From assembly GCA_020631735.1 (NCBI GenBank), contig CM036188.1, forward strand, positions 12,380,214 to 12,444,213: DNA of 64,000 nt, written 5' to 3'. Below are positions 52,648 through 64,000 of the stretch, one piece after another. Made by a program: the position numbers and the translations under genes. Position 1 is the first letter of the stretch. Each line of letters starts with the position of its first letter. This DNA is from Saccharum officinarum. Lineage: Eukaryota; Streptophyta; Magnoliopsida; Poales; Poaceae. The notes under the pieces are model-generated. The model searched no databases. It was not told the origin of the DNA and worked only from the letters and a program-made list of their open reading frames with translations.

Positions 52648-55600
52648 AGGAGTGTACCGAGAACCGGCCTATTCAGTCTGCCCAGCCGTCCGCCAACTCT
52701 CGTCTGATCAAGAGGACAGTTATCAAGAAGAAAGTCTTAGTGAGCCGTTCGGGGCAGGTGAACTACATGGAAGCTGAGGAGATATTACAGGATCAACCGG
52801 TGATGGCTGGTATGTTCACCATCAACTCTCATCCAACACTTGTGTTATTTGATTCTGGAGCATCGCATTCATTTATGAGTTTGGGGTTTGCGGAAAGGCA
52901 TAATCTACCTATTATGGCCATCCCTAAGGCCTATGGAATTAGCACTCCGGGTGCGAAGATGTTTATCAACACCCGGACGGATACTGTCAGTTTAGTGCTA
53001 GCCACTCACAGTTATCGTCTCCAGTTCATGTTGCTACCCGAGCATGGCATTGATGCAATACTGGGCATGAACTGGCTGAAGGTTTATGGGGTAGTTTTGG
53101 ACCTCAAGCGGAGAGTTGTTGAGTTGCGACTTCCTACATTCGAGGATATGATGTCCCTCCTTATTCCTTCAGATCCCACTTCACCAGTTGCTACACATGT
53201 GGAAGTCTCTTCTGATCTTACCTCTATTCCAGTGGTCAGTGAGTTTTCGAATGTTTTTCTTGAGGATTTGCCTAGGTTACCACCGGATAGAGATGTGGAG
53301 TTCACTATTGAGTTAGAGCCTGGCACCGCTCCTATTTCCCGGCGTCCCTACCGTATGGCCCCGAAGGAGCTAGATGAAATGAAGAAATAGTTAGAAGATT
53401 TGTTGAACAAGGGGTTCATCCGTCCTAGTTCTTCACCTTGGGTTGTCCTGCCATTTTTGTGAAGAAGAAGGATGGTACTCTTCACATGTGTGTGGATTAC
53501 CGTCCCTCAATGCGGTAACCATTAAGAACAAGTACCCCTTGCCCCGTATTGATGCTTTGTTTGATCAGTTGGCTGGGGCAAAGGTGTTCTCAAAAATTGA
53601 TCTTCGGTTGGGCTATCACCAGATAAAGATCCGGCCATAAGATATACCAAAGACAGCTTTTTCTACTAGGTATGGGTTGTATGAGTACCTAGTCATGTCT
53701 TTCGGCCTCACAAATGCTACTGCATTTTTCATATATCTCATGAATTCAGTCTTTATGCCAGAGCTGGATAAGTTTGTAGTGGTCTTCATCGATGACATCT
53801 TGATATATTCCAAGAATGAAGAAGAGCATGCATAGCATATCCGCATCGTCCTGACCCGCCTGCGAGCACACAAGTTGTACGCTAAGTTCAGCAAGTGCGA
53901 GTTTTGGTTGGATCGAGTTCAGTTCTTGGGACATGTTCTGACCCCCTAAGGGTGTGTCTGTAGATCCTAGTAAGGTTCAGGATGTGTTGAGTTGGAAGTC
54001 TCCTACTTCAGTGCATCAGATCCGATAGTTTTTGGATCTTGCCGGGTACTATTGGTGTTTTATTCCAGATTTCTCTAAAATAGCTCACCCCATGACCAAG
54101 ATGCTTCAGAAGGATGCAAAGTTTGTATGGAGTCCGGCTTGTGAAGAAGCTTTTCAGGCATTGAAGAAGTTTCTTACCTCAGCTCCTGTTCTTGCTCAAC
54201 CGGACATTGAGAAGCCTTTTGATGTTTATTGTGATGCCTCCAGGACTGGGCTTGGGTGCGTGCTTATGCAAGATGGGTGTGTGATAGCATATGCTTCGCG
54301 CCAACTGAAAAAGCACGAGGTGAATTACCTAACCAATGATTTAGAGCTAGCTGCAGTGGTACACGCTCTAAAAATTTGGAGACACTACTTGTTGGGGAAT
54401 AAAGTGCATATTTTTACAGACCATAAGAGCCTTAGATATATTTTTACTCAACCCGAGTTGAATCTGAGGCAAAGGAGATGGCTTGAGTTGATTAAAGATT
54501 ACAACTTAGAGGTCCATTATCATCCGAGAAAAGCTAATGTGGTGGCTGATGCTTTGAGCCGTAAGTCACATGTGCCTGATGAAGAGTCCTTGCCTCTCTC
54601 TCACTCTGCAGTGTTAGCACAGATTGCTGTAGTCTCAGAATTACTCGAGCAAATCATTGCGGAGCAAAGATATAATGACTTGGAGATTCCCCACATCAAA
54701 AAGTTGATGGCTGAAGGGCGTGGTCCGCACTTCAGCATTGATGAGCAAGGTGTGGTGAAGTACAAGAACCGGTTAGTGGTTCCCAGTAATGAGGAGCTTA
54801 GAAGGAAGATTCTAAATGAAGCTCACCAATCCAAGTTATCTATTCACCCGGGAAGTAACAAGATGTACCCTGATTTGCGCCAGCTATATTGGTGGTCAAA
54901 CATGAAGCAGGATATCACTAGGTATATTGTAGAGTGTGATATTTGTGGAAGAGTTAAGGCAGACCATCTGCGGAGGCTGGGTTTCCTACAGCCTTTGCCT
55001 ATTCTGGTTTGGAAATGGGAGGATATGTACATGGATTTTATTACCGGATTACCCCGCATAGCCAAGGGCCATGATTCTATTTGGGTCATTATGGATCACC
55101 TCACAAAGACTGCTCATTTTCTTCTAGTGGGTACTAGGTATACAGCCTTGCAGTATGCCAAGTTGTATTTTGATCGCATTATGACCCTCCATGGAGTTCC
55201 GCTTACTATTGTTTCTGACCGCGGAGCAGTTTTCATGTCGCGTTTTTGGACACAACTCCAAGAATGCCTTGGTACTAGCCTTCTCAGAAGTTCAGCCTAT
55301 CATCCCCAGACCGATGGTCAGACAAAAAGGGTAAATCAAGTGCTTGAAGACATGTTGAGAGCTTGTGTCATCTCTTTTCCAGAAAAGTGGGACGAATGTT
55401 TAAAGTTGGCTGAGTTTTCTTATAATAACAGCTATCAAGAGAGCATCCAGATGGCACCGTTTGAGGCTCTATATGGCAAGAAATGTAGAACCCCGCTCAA
55501 TTGGGTTGAGGTGGGCGACCATGGTTATTTTGGGCCCGACTTTGTGCTTGAAGCAAGAGAGAAGGTTGGGATTATCCAGAGTCATTTAAAGGTAGCGCAG

Positions 55601-56076
55601 AACCGACAAAAAACCTATGTAGACAAGAGAAGGAGGCCCTTGGAATTTAAAGTTGGGGATTATGTGTATCTCAAGGTGTCTCCCATGAAAGGTGTGCATC
55701 GTTTTGGTGTCCGTGGGAAACTAGCTCCACGCTATGTTGGGCCCTACAAGATTTTGGCCCGGCGTGGTCCAGTGGCTTATCGCATCCGCTCCCTGATATT
55801 TTGTCAGTTGTCCACAATGTTTTCCATGTGTCCCAGTTGAAAAAGTGTTTGCGGGTTTCCACTGAGGCCGTAGAAATTGAAGGACTTCCCCTTCAACTGG
55901 ACCTTTCTTATGAGGAACATCTAGTAAAAATTTTGTATGAGAAAGAGAGAGTGACTAGAAGCAGTGTAGTGAAATTTTACAAGGTCCAGTGGCAACATCA
56001 TTCGGAAGATGAAGCAACATGGGAATTAGAGAGTTATATTGTGAAGCACTATCCCCATCTTCTACCTAATCCCTGA
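52648..56076 (+). pseudogene. E3 gag end and pol, multiply broken
   Basis: Protease [11 protein letters not shown] near 52850; RT motifs [43 protein letters not shown]; RNase H FDVYCDASRTGLG; integrase with CDICGRVKA, SDRGAVFMS and TDGQTKRVN; chromodomain near 55910-56040 (KILYEKERVTRSSVVKFYKV). In-frame stops at 53388, 53638 and 53833 and frame changes near 53450-53510, 53945 and 55790 break it. The longest open part is 54032-55840. The invariant Glu position of the integrase core reads K in TDGQTKR, a change expected to abolish catalysis. Confidence 0.88.
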
Positions 56077-56171
56077 AGGTAATTCGTTAAGTGAATGTTG
56101 TTTTCCAACCCCTTTTTCCACACTAGGCACGGGAAATCTAGGGTCAAGATTTTCTTTTAGGGGGCTAGAGC

Positions 56172-57130
56172 TGTAACACCCTCGGTGTTACCACGTGTTT
56201 CAATGCATCTAAGCATGGCATGAGCATCTTTTCTTTTGTTTGCTTAATGTTGAAGTGCGTAGAACCAGTTGGTAATCCTAAATGGTTAATAAAAATGTTA
56301 ATGGGAAAATTGACGTAACAGCCGGATTATATCAACTAAGGTTGGAAGCTATTCTTTTTATTGAGCAAAAATGCTATAAAATATATATGTGAACCCTAAA
56401 TAAGTTGTGAAGTGTAAAGTGTGTAGGTGTTGATGCGACTTTTGTTTTAACAAAGTAGTAATGTTGCTAGAGTTTCTAACAGCTCAGAAATAGAAGTCGA
56501 AGTAGGGTTCAATTAGGAGCTTAGCTAATTTTTTTGACTTTGGAAAGAAGTGCGACGAGGTTACTTTCGCGAGTTCTTCGTGATTTTGTTAGTAGCGAGC
56601 GTTAAGTTTTAGCCCTGGCAGGTAGCCTGTAGTACCTTCTTGAGTTTGGTGTTGGTGTTCGGGTCGGGGTTAAGCTGGTTTTGTCGGGGTGGGTGCTTTA
56701 AAATTCATGCTTTCACGTGGCGTCAGCTTGCCTGGTTCCCTAGGCACGGTCACCACTCATGTTTGTCCCACACAACACGTCGGGCGGCTCTGTCCACGCC
56801 GCGATGGCTGCCTCTCGTTGATGCACTACTGCAGTGGGTCCCCCCATCACTCGCGTGTGCGGTTGGCTCTGCTGCCGTTGCCCCCTCCCCTCTCTCCCTT
56901 CCTATCGTGCCGGTGTGGCGCGCTGTCTAGGTCAGCGGTGCGGCGTGTCCATGTCGGCTCTGCACCGCCTGGCCAGTTGGGGCGGCCTCGCACGTCTCTC
57001 GGTTCATCAGCGTCTTGCGCACATCCCGGTGACCCCCCCTCCCAGTTCAGCCGTAGAGGGGACTTGGGCGCTGACTGATTGCTTCGCCCACCTCTCTTCC
57101 TCTGTCTGCCTGGCCAGTTGGGGCCACGAC
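56172..57130 (+). repeat. E3 3' LTR, truncated
   Basis: Begins TGTAACACCCTCGG after a G-rich tract (56156-56171). 959 bp remain before the S2 LTR begins. Contains no supported gene. Confidence 0.75.
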
Positions 57131-59116
57131 TGTAAGGTCCAAAAAGGCTAGAGGGGGGGGTGAATAGCCTAATTTAAAACTTCTACAAGAATTACTTAAC
57201 CACGAGTTAGTATGAAAGGGGGCGAAGCAAAAGCACTAGCTCTAACTAATTAAGCAAGCCACCTACACAAGTCAAGTACAAGGCTATTCACTAAACACAA
57301 CAACAACTACAAGCTAGAAACAAGAAGTAATACGAGAGAAGAGCTTTGATTGATTATACCGCCGTGTAGAGATGAGATGTACCAATCAATCAATCACACA
57401 AGAGAAATCCTCGGGAAGAGAATGACACAAGAATTTATCCCGAGGTTCACTTGCTTCCCGGCAAGCTACTCGCCGTTGTGGCGATACACCCACTTGTCGG
57501 TTCACGAGCTAATCGACTATCAAGAGTTGAGCCCTCGGCGGGCGCCGCACAACCGCACACAAGATGGGGATCCTCCAAGCCACGAGCTCCACTAGAGTAT
57601 CCAATTCACGAACTCCCGCAGGGAAGGATCAAGAACCCCTTACAACACTTGGTGAAGGCTCCAACAATCTCCAATTGCGAGCTCAATCACCTCCGCTGCT
57701 CCAAGCCGTCTACCGTGTCGGGAAACACGGAAGAGTAACAAGAAATCCGCAGCAACTCGAAGATCAAGTGCCTCTAGAATGCAACTCTCAAGCAATGCAC
57801 TTGAATCTCACTCAATCTCACTCAAGATGTGCAACTATGCAAAGAGATGAGTGGAGGGGTTGTTCTCTAGCTCAAAGTATGTCTCTATATCTCAAAATGT
57901 GCAAGAGTTACCCTCAAACCCCGGCCAACCTCTATTTATAACGAAGGGGTACGCAGCTAGCCGTTACAGACGACGCAGTGAAAAACGCGCTGACCGGACG
58001 CTCCGGTCAGGGTGACCGGACACGTCCGGTCACTACATGACAAACGTGAACAGTGCACGTCAGAACTAGCCGTTGCCCTGACCGGACGCGCTGAACCGAT
58101 TGACCGGACGCGACAGTGTCCGCGTCCGGTCGCGTTCCAGTATGCTCCCATTGAGACCGGACGCGTCCGATCGCACGTGACCGGACGCGCCGCGCGTCCG
58201 ATCGTCACTCCGCTTCGCTCTGCCCCTCTGGACGCCTGACCGGACGCTCTGGCTACGTGAGGGACCGGACGCACCGGTCGCGCGCTCTGGTTCGCTCAGG
58301 AGAACTGACCGGACGCGCTGTTGAACTGACCGGACGCCACAGTGCCAGCGTCCGGTTAGAGTCCAGTAAGCTCCCTGGATGACCGGACGCGTCCGGTCGT
58401 CAGTGACCGGACGCGCCGGTTGCAAACCCTAGCACCCGCGCCTGCGCTGTACTGACCGGACGCGTCCGGTCATACCATGACCGCGTCCGGTCACCTCTGT
58501 GACCTCCGTTCGCCTCCGTTTCTTTTCCGACTTCCGGCGTAGTGGAAAATAGGCATTTCAACTTCACAAAAACGCCTGAATCCCGCGCTCGCAAAGCTCG
58601 GCGGGAGGGAGAGAGGAACCCAAACCCCTCTCTACCGCTTGAACTCCACCGCCTTCGCAAATGTGCTAACACCACCAAGTGTACACCACCATGTGCATGT
58701 GTGTTAGCATTTCACAATCATTTTCCAAGGCGTTATGTTAGCTCTTTACTAGATCCTAATGCATATGCTCAAGACATTGATCTAGTGGCACTTGATTTCC
58801 GAGCTAACCGTGATTGCCCCTCTTGATAGTCGGCTATGTATCCTAAATTCGGTCAATCACTTCTCTACTCATCTTAGACCGGCAAAAGGAAAACCCTGTG
58901 GTTATACCTTTGCCTTGTGCTCTTAGTTCCTTCTCTTCCACTTGATCATCATGTACACCATATTATGTGCATCTCCACCACTTGTGATCTTGTGGCCATC
59001 ACTCCATGCCACATGCTCCTTCATCACGTGTGTTGCTTGTGCCTAACTCAAAACACTTAACACATGGCATTAGCAACTTGGTGTCATTAATTACCAAAAC
59101 CAAACTTGGGCTTTCA
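57131..59116 (-). repeat. S2 3' LTR
   Basis: 1986 bp from TGTAAGGTCC to GGGCTTTCA on the plus strand, with TATA box at 57932-57940 (minus) and U3 palindromes at 57990-58495. Confidence 0.92.
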
Positions 59117-60204
59117 ATCTCCCCCTTTTTGGTAATTGATGACAACCATCACAAAGATATGAAATGAAATCAATTTTCAATTTCGATAGTATTAGCTCCC
59201 CCTACATATATGCTTCCATGAGTTTGGTTCAATTATGCACATATGTATGGATTTGAATTTTGGGAGAGTTACTACTATCAAATTGATGCTAAGGTATATA
59301 GAATGGACCTTTGAAGCGTGATACCAATCGGAGTTGCCTTTATATACCACCCTTAGCATCGATGTAGCTAGACACCATTTGTAATACATCACTTGTAAAG
59401 ATCACAAACACTAAAGTACCCCGTGAGATCAACATTATGAGCAAAGGTGTCTAGATACCACATGTAAAGTTACTCTTAACAAAACATCATTCAAGTTCTA
59501 TATCTAGCATACACCATTCAATCATGAATATCGAAATTAAACTTTGCAATGCAACATTTCATCATGTTAATGCACATACAAATGCAACAAATAATCCATG
59601 AGCTTGCTCCCCCTACTTATGTGCTCAAATTTAATTTCTCTCCTCCTTACTATATCTTTTCTCTCTCTTTGTGACTTTTCTATCTTTGTGCTTTCTCTCT
59701 CCCTTTTTATATCTTTCTTGCTCTTTGCAATATCTTTGTGACTTTTCTCTCCCCTTTGTCAACAATCACCAAAAAGGTGCCAATTTTAGTGAGAGATAAG
59801 TCAATCAATTATGAGGGAGTCCAAATTATGGTTCAATCTAGATCACTTGCCTAGAATATGTAATTCGGTTTGATCCAAGGACAAGCTTTTTCACACCTCA
59901 TAAAGTATAAGGGTTATCTTGACCATGTTGAATTACACATCATGAGCTTATTTTCTAGATTCAACACTAGGTTTGCAAGCCCACAAACATGTCATATGCT
60001 ACTACTAGATCAATCAAACATAGAAGCAATAGTGGTACCATATATACATCAAAATCATTTAATTTTCATGAATGAGCTTATTTGTCATGCAAATATGTCT
60101 ATATGTTCTAAACATGTCCTTAGCAAAGTATGAATGATATGCCAAACAACTTTACCTTGCTATGTTGGAGGAGAGGCATGTCATATAAGAATGTGGGGGT
60201 ACAC
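59117..60204 (-). other. S2 3' non-coding region with PPT-like tracts
   Basis: Parallel to 28581-29649 in S1: GGGGGAG-type tracts on the minus strand abutting the LTR (59117-59133), near 59197-59206 and near 59607-59615, plus a weaker GGGGAG near 59750. No ORF of note. Confidence 0.7.
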
Positions 60205-63200
60205 TCATTTCAAGTTGGAGAAGTCAAGTATGTTCAATTCATTCTTCAACTTGTAAAATCTCTTTTCATCAAGTGGCTTTGTAAAAATGTCGGCTAGTTG
60301 ATCTTCGGTGCCAATGCTCTCAATGCTAATATCACCCTTTTGTTGATGGTCTCTTATGAAGTGATGCCTTATGTCAATGTGCTTTGTTCTTGAGTGTTGA
60401 ACCGGATTTTGTGTCATCTTGATAGCACTTTCATTGTCACAAAACAATGGTACATTCTTGAACTTGATTCCAAAATCATTCAAGGTGGCCTTCATCCAAA
60501 GCAATTGTGCACAACAACTACCGGCACTAATGTATTCGGCCTCGGCAGTAGATAGTGCAACACTATTTTGTTTCTTTGATGACCATGAAACAAGAGACCT
60601 TCCAAGCAATTGACAAGTGCCACTTGTGCTCATTCTATCAATCTTGCATCCACCATAGTCGGAGTCCGAATATCCAATCAACTCAAAATTAGACCCCTTT
60701 GGAAACCATAATCCAACATCATGAGTGCCCTTGAGATATCTCAATATTCTCTTGGTTGCTTTCAAGTGACTTTCTCTAGGTGAAGCTTGATATCTTGCAC
60801 ACTTGCACACACTAAACATCACATCCGGCCTAGAAGCGGTGACATAGAGCAAACTTCCAATCATAGACCGGTATTGCTTTTGATCTACCATGTTTCCATT
60901 ATCATCAATACCCAATTGATCATTTGTGCCCATTGGTGTACTCATTGGCTTAGCATCTTGCAATCCAAACTTCTTGATCATGTCCTTGATGTACTTGCCT
61001 TGACTTACAAAAGTGCCATTCTTCATTTGCTTGATTTGAAGTCCAAGGAAGTAACTAAGCTCTCCAATCATAGACATCTCAAACTCATTAGCCATCATAT
61101 TTCCAAATTCTTCACAAAAGTCTTGGTTAGTTGATCCAAAGATAATGTCATCCACATAGATTTGCAACACAAACAAGTCATTTCCAAGCTTCTTGGTGAA
61201 GAGAGTGGTGTCAACCTTTCCCATCTTGAACCCTTTAGAGAGGAGAAAGTCCCTCAACCTCTCATACCATGCTCTAGGTGCTTGCTTCAAACCATACAAT
61301 GCCTTCTTTAGCTTGTAAACATGGTTGGGCTTCTTATCATCTTCAAAACCGGGAGGTTGCTCAACATAAACTTCTTCATTGATGTAGCCATTGAGAAATG
61401 CACTCTTGACATCCATTTGATAGAGCTTGATGTTGTGTGCACAAGCATATGCTAATAAGATTCTAATTGCTTCCAATCTTGCAACCGGTGCATATGTCTC
61501 TCCAAAGTCAAGACCCTCAACTTGAGTGTATCCTTGTGCTACTAATCTTGCTTTGTTCCTTACAACCATGCCATCTTGATCTTGCTTGTTTCTAAAGACC
61601 CACTTAGTGCCAATCACATTGTAGTTCTTTGGCCTCTCAACAAGTTTCCAAACTTGATTTCTAGCAAAGTTGTTTAGTTCTTCATGCATGGCATTTACCC
61701 ACTCGGAATCTTTCAATGCATCTTCTATCTTCTTTGGTTCTTCTAATGAGACAAATGAGTAATGCTCACAAAATGATGCTAATCTTGATCTAGTTTGAAC
61801 ACCACTTTGAATTCCACCAATGATTTGGTCCAATGGATGATCTCTTGCAATACTAGTAGGTTGGAGTATTGGGAGTTGATTGCTTCCACTTGTTTGACCT
61901 TGAACTTGAGCTTCATCATGAGAACCACTAGAGCTTGCTTGATTTGTATCAATTTGCACACTTTGGTTGATCACATGAATATCATCATCATCAACTTGCA
62001 TCGGCCTTATATCACCAATGTCCATGTTCTTCATTGCATTTGACAATTGATCTCCTCTCACATCATCAAGGTTTTGAGCTTCATTTTGAGACCCTTGGGT
62101 TTCATCAAACTCAACATCATGAACTTCTTCCAAGGTGCCATTTGTGAGATTCCAAACTCTATATGATTTGCTTGTGGTAGAATAACCAAGTAAGAACCCT
62201 TCATCACATTTCTTTTCAAACTTGCTCAACCTAGTGCCTTTCTTGAGAATATAGCATTTGCAACCAAACACTCTAAAGTATGCAATGTTGGGCTTTCTTC
62301 CATTCAATAGTTCATATGGTGTCTTTCCAAGCTTCCTATGGCAATAGAGACGGTTACTACAATAGCAAGCCGTGTTGATAGCTTCACTCCAAAATGAATG
62401 ACTAACATTGTATTCACTAAGCATTGATCTAGCCATATCAATCAAGGTTCTATTTTTCCTTTCAACTACACCATTTGATTGAGGAGTGTATGTTGGTGAG
62501 AATTGATGCCCAATACCAAGATCATCACACAAATCTTCAATTCTTGTGTTCTTGAACTCACTACCATTGTCACTTCTAATCTTCTTGATGGTGATTTCAA
62601 ACTCATTTTGCACTCTCTTGACAAAAGACTTGAATAGATCATAAACATCACTCTTGTCATAAAGAAAGAGCACCCAAGTGTATCTAGTGTAGTCATCCAC
62701 AATCACAAAACCATACTTGTTGCCACCAATGCTAGTGTATGTTGTTGGCCCAAACAAGTCCATGTGCAATAGCTCAAATGCTTTTGATGTGCTCATTTCA
62801 CTTTTACTAGGATGTGAATTTCCAACTTGTTTGCCGGCTTGACAAGCACTACATAGTTTATCCTTCTCAAAGGTGACATCCTTCAATCCTCTAACTAAGT
62901 CATGCCTCAAAAGTTTGTTCAATTGTTTCATTCCAACATGACCAAGCCTTCTATGCCATAACCAACCCATACTAGATTTACTAAGCAAGCATGATGTCAA
63001 TTGTGTCTCACTATCATTGAAGTCAACCAAGTATAAGCTACCATGTCTAAATCCTTTGAATATCAAGTTTGATCCATCAACACTTATGACTTCAACATCA
63101 TCACTACCAAATATGCACTTGAAGCCAAGATCACAAAGTTGTGCCACCGATAAAAGATTGAAATCTAAGCTCTCAACTAGCAACACATTAGATATGCTCA

Positions 63201-63387
63201 TGTCATTTGAGATAGCAATTTTACCAAGCCCCTTGACCTTGCCTTTCTTGTTGTTGCCAAAAGTGATAGCATCAAAACCACCATTTTGACTTGTATCAAT
63301 TGAATTGAACATACAAGAGTCTCCGGTCATATGTTGAGTGCACCCACTATCAAGCACCCAATGCCTTCCTCCGGCTTTGTAATTGAC
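60205..63387 (-). CDS. S2 pol polyprotein, intact frame
   Basis: Open frame of about 1060 codons, stop at 60205-60207. Domains in order: protease [15 protein letters not shown] region ([22 protein letters not shown]); integrase core ([29 protein letters not shown]); Thr/Gln-rich linker; reverse transcriptase ([48 protein letters not shown]); RNase H ([31 protein letters not shown]). Catalytic residues appear present throughout. No ATG precedes the protease; the frame opens at the acceptor-like TAG described for S1, so a spliced message or another mechanism must supply the start. This is the best candidate for a functional pol in the window. Confidence 0.92.
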   Translation of the reverse strand, partial: VNYKAGGRHWVLDSGCTQHMTGDSCMFNSIDTSQNGGFDAITFGNNKKGKVKGLGKIAISNDMSISNVLLVESLDFNLLSVAQLCDLGFKCIFGSDDVEVISVDGSNLIFKGFRHGSLYLVDFNDSETQLTSCLLSKSSMGWLWHRRLGHVGMKQLNKLLRHDLVRGLKDVTFEKDKLCSACQAGKQVGNSHPSKSEMSTSKAFELLHMDLFGPTTYTSIGGNKYGFVIVDDYTRYTWVLFLYDKSDVYDLFKSFVKRVQNEFEITIKKIRSDNGSEFKNTRIEDLCDDLGIGHQFSPTYTPQSNGVVERKNRTLIDMARSMLSEYNVSHSFWSEAINTACYCSNRLYCHRKLGKTPYELLNGRKPNIAYFRVFGCKCYILKKGTRLSKFEKKCDEGFLLGYSTTSKSYRVWNLTNGTLEEVHDVEFDETQGSQNEAQNLDDVRGDQLSNAMKNMDIGDIRPMQVDDDDIHVINQSVQIDTNQASSSGSHDEAQVQGQTSGSNQLPILQPTSIARDHPLDQIIGGIQSGVQTRSRLASFCEHYSFVSLEEPKKIEDALKDSEWVNAMHEELNNFARNQVWKLVERPKNYNVIGTKWVFRNKQDQDGMVVRNKARLVAQGYTQVEGLDFGETYAPVARLEAIRILLAYACAHNIKLYQMDVKSAFLNGYINEEVYVEQPPGFEDDKKPNHVYKLKKALYGLKQAPRAWYERLRDFLLSKGFKMGKVDTTLFTKKLGNDLFVLQIYVDDIIFGSTNQDFCEEFGNMMANEFEMSMIGELSYFLGLQIKQMKNGTFVSQGKYIKDMIKKFGLQDAKPMSTPMGTNDQLGIDDNGNMVDQKQYRSMIGSLLYVTASRPDVMFSVCKCARYQASPRESHLKATKRILRYLKGTHDVGLWFPKGSNFELIGYSDSDYGGCKIDRMSTSGTCQLLGRSLVSWSSKKQNSVALSTAEAEYISAGSCCAQLLWMKATLNDFGIKFKNVPLFCDNESAIKMTQNPVQHSRTKHIDIRHHFIRDHQQKGDISIESIGTEDQLADIFTKPLDEKRFYKLKNELNILDFSNLK

Positions 63388-63400
63388 CTACAAGACAAGA

Positions 63401-64000
63401 TCAATTCTTTTTAGGTACCCAAACTTGTTTGGGTCCTCCAAGGTTAGAGACTAAGCTCTTTGGTACCCAAATGGCTTTCTTCTTTGAGCCCATCCATGGT
63501 GTACCAATAAACTTAGCATGAACACCATTTGTACCCTTGGTAAGCATATAGAAAGAATTAAACTTGATTGAGGATACATTTGCATTGGATTTCTTGTTCA
63601 TGCAATGTTGCTCTATGTGACCAACTTGCTTGCAACTTTTGCAATAGCTACCATTTTTCTTCACAAAACGAGTCTTGTGAGGAGCAAAAGCGGCCTTGCC
63701 TTTCTTGGGGTTATAGCCCAATCCCTCTTTGTAGAGAGAAGCTCTTTGGCTACCCAAGCACATAAGCAAGCGGTCCTCACCACCATAAGCCTTAGCTAAT
63801 GTGTGATTGAGCTCTTTTACCTCCTTCTTGAGATTTTCATTCTCAACTATAAGTGTGGAGTCACAAGTGAAACCATCACTACTAGATGAGGATGATGTAG
63901 ATGAGCTACATGAAGGGTTAGTAGGAGCAACAATAATAGGCTTATGAAAAGTTTCATCAATTATATCACATGATATGCCTATGTTACAAGTTTTAGCTTT
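63401..64000 (-). CDS. S2 gag, C-terminal part
   Basis: Open from the window edge to a TGA at 63403-63401, in the same frame relation to pol as in S1. It contains the second CCHC knuckle CKSCKQVGHIEQHC and ends PKKN. Nearly identical to the S1 gag end; the N-terminal two thirds are outside the window. Confidence 0.88.
   Translation of the reverse strand, partial: KAKTCNIGISCDIIDETFHKPIIVAPTNPSCSSSTSSSSSSDGFTCDSTLIVENENLKKEVKELNHTLAKAYGGEDRLLMCLGSQRASLYKEGLGYNPKKGKAAFAPHKTRFVKKNGSYCKSCKQVGHIEQHCMNKKSNANVSSIKFNSFYMLTKGTNGVHAKFIGTPWMGSKKKAIWVPKSLVSNLGGPKQVWVPKKN

Larger units (their letters stand above)
52648..57130 (+). mobile_element. Decayed Gypsy element E3 (pol and part of 3' LTR)
   Basis: Starts inside gag just upstream of protease and runs through RT, RNase H, integrase and chromodomain to a PPT-like tract and a 3' LTR beginning at 56172, which is cut by S2 at 57131. 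It is Tekay-like in domain content, but its LTR differs from those of A and B. Many stops and frameshifts make it the oldest of the Gypsy copies here. Confidence 0.85.
57131..64000 (-). mobile_element. Sirevirus-type Copia element S2, runs off the window
   Basis: Same family and orientation as S1 and very similar in sequence. Visible parts: 3' LTR (57131-59116), PPT region, complete pol (60205-63387) and the C-terminal part of gag to the window edge. The 5' LTR lies beyond 64000. The undamaged pol suggests a younger or more intact copy than S1. Confidence 0.92.

Noticed and set aside
25838..53390. Element A gag and the E3 pol as one element split by nested insertions
   Set aside because: A CTCAG at 26579-26583 and 52648-52652 and a matching frame are suggestive, but the LTR after E3 (56172) differs from the LTR of A (19174), and a gap lies between them.
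1..64000. tRNA, rRNA or microRNA genes
   Set aside because: No cloverleaf-like or rRNA-like segment was recognised by eye; tRNA-like matches are only the short PBS sequences of LTR elements.

Overview
The window looks like a repeat-dense stretch of a grass nuclear genome. Host genes have GT-AG introns and plant TATA boxes, there is a DUF295-type F-box gene, and most of the sequence is nested LTR retrotransposons of families typical of large grass genomes. A panicoid grass is plausible, but no species can be fixed from the sequence alone. A 100-N run at 36969-37068 marks an assembly gap.

Layout. 1-775 is the 3' terminal part of a hAT-like DNA transposon. 1068-2629 holds the promoter and coding exon of an F-box/DUF295 gene, whose 3' UTR intron may run to about 13862. 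Inside that span lie a Gypsy chromovirus (G1, 4365-9837, TSD GTGTG) and a short Copia element (C1, 10468-13595, TSD CTGAT, identical LTRs) with one fused gag-RT/RNase H reading frame. 14741-17171 is a minus-strand multi-exon host gene of unknown family; its first intron is an array of ~190-bp tandem repeats. 17500-18980 has no gene I can support, and 18985-19173 is a cut Stowaway-like MITE.

From 19174 to the end almost everything is nested LTR elements: Gypsy element A (LTR, extra ORF, gag; carrying a solo Sirevirus-type LTR at 22030-24230); Sirevirus S1 (26591-36967, minus); the gap; an unassigned fragment; a complete-looking Tekay-type Gypsy element B (37676-52357, ~4-kb LTRs); a piece of a Sirevirus-type LTR; a decayed Gypsy pol with part of its 3' LTR (E3, 52648-57130); and Sirevirus S2 (57131 to the window edge, minus) with an undamaged 1050-codon pol.

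The standout observation is in element B. An extra ORF between the 5' LTR and gag (42459-43510) begins with the histone H3 N-terminal tail: the first 13 residues are MARTKQTARKSTG, followed by APR and QLA as in H3. It continues into a compact alpha/beta-like domain, a long coiled coil and an acidic tail. The same element encodes an integrase chromodomain, a module that in other proteins reads methylated H3 tails. Element A carries an extra ORF with a loosely similar layout but no H3 tail, so the tail appears to be a lineage-specific gain. The extra ORFs and the gag ORFs of both A and B start directly after a splice-acceptor-like AG, which suggests expression from spliced RNAs.
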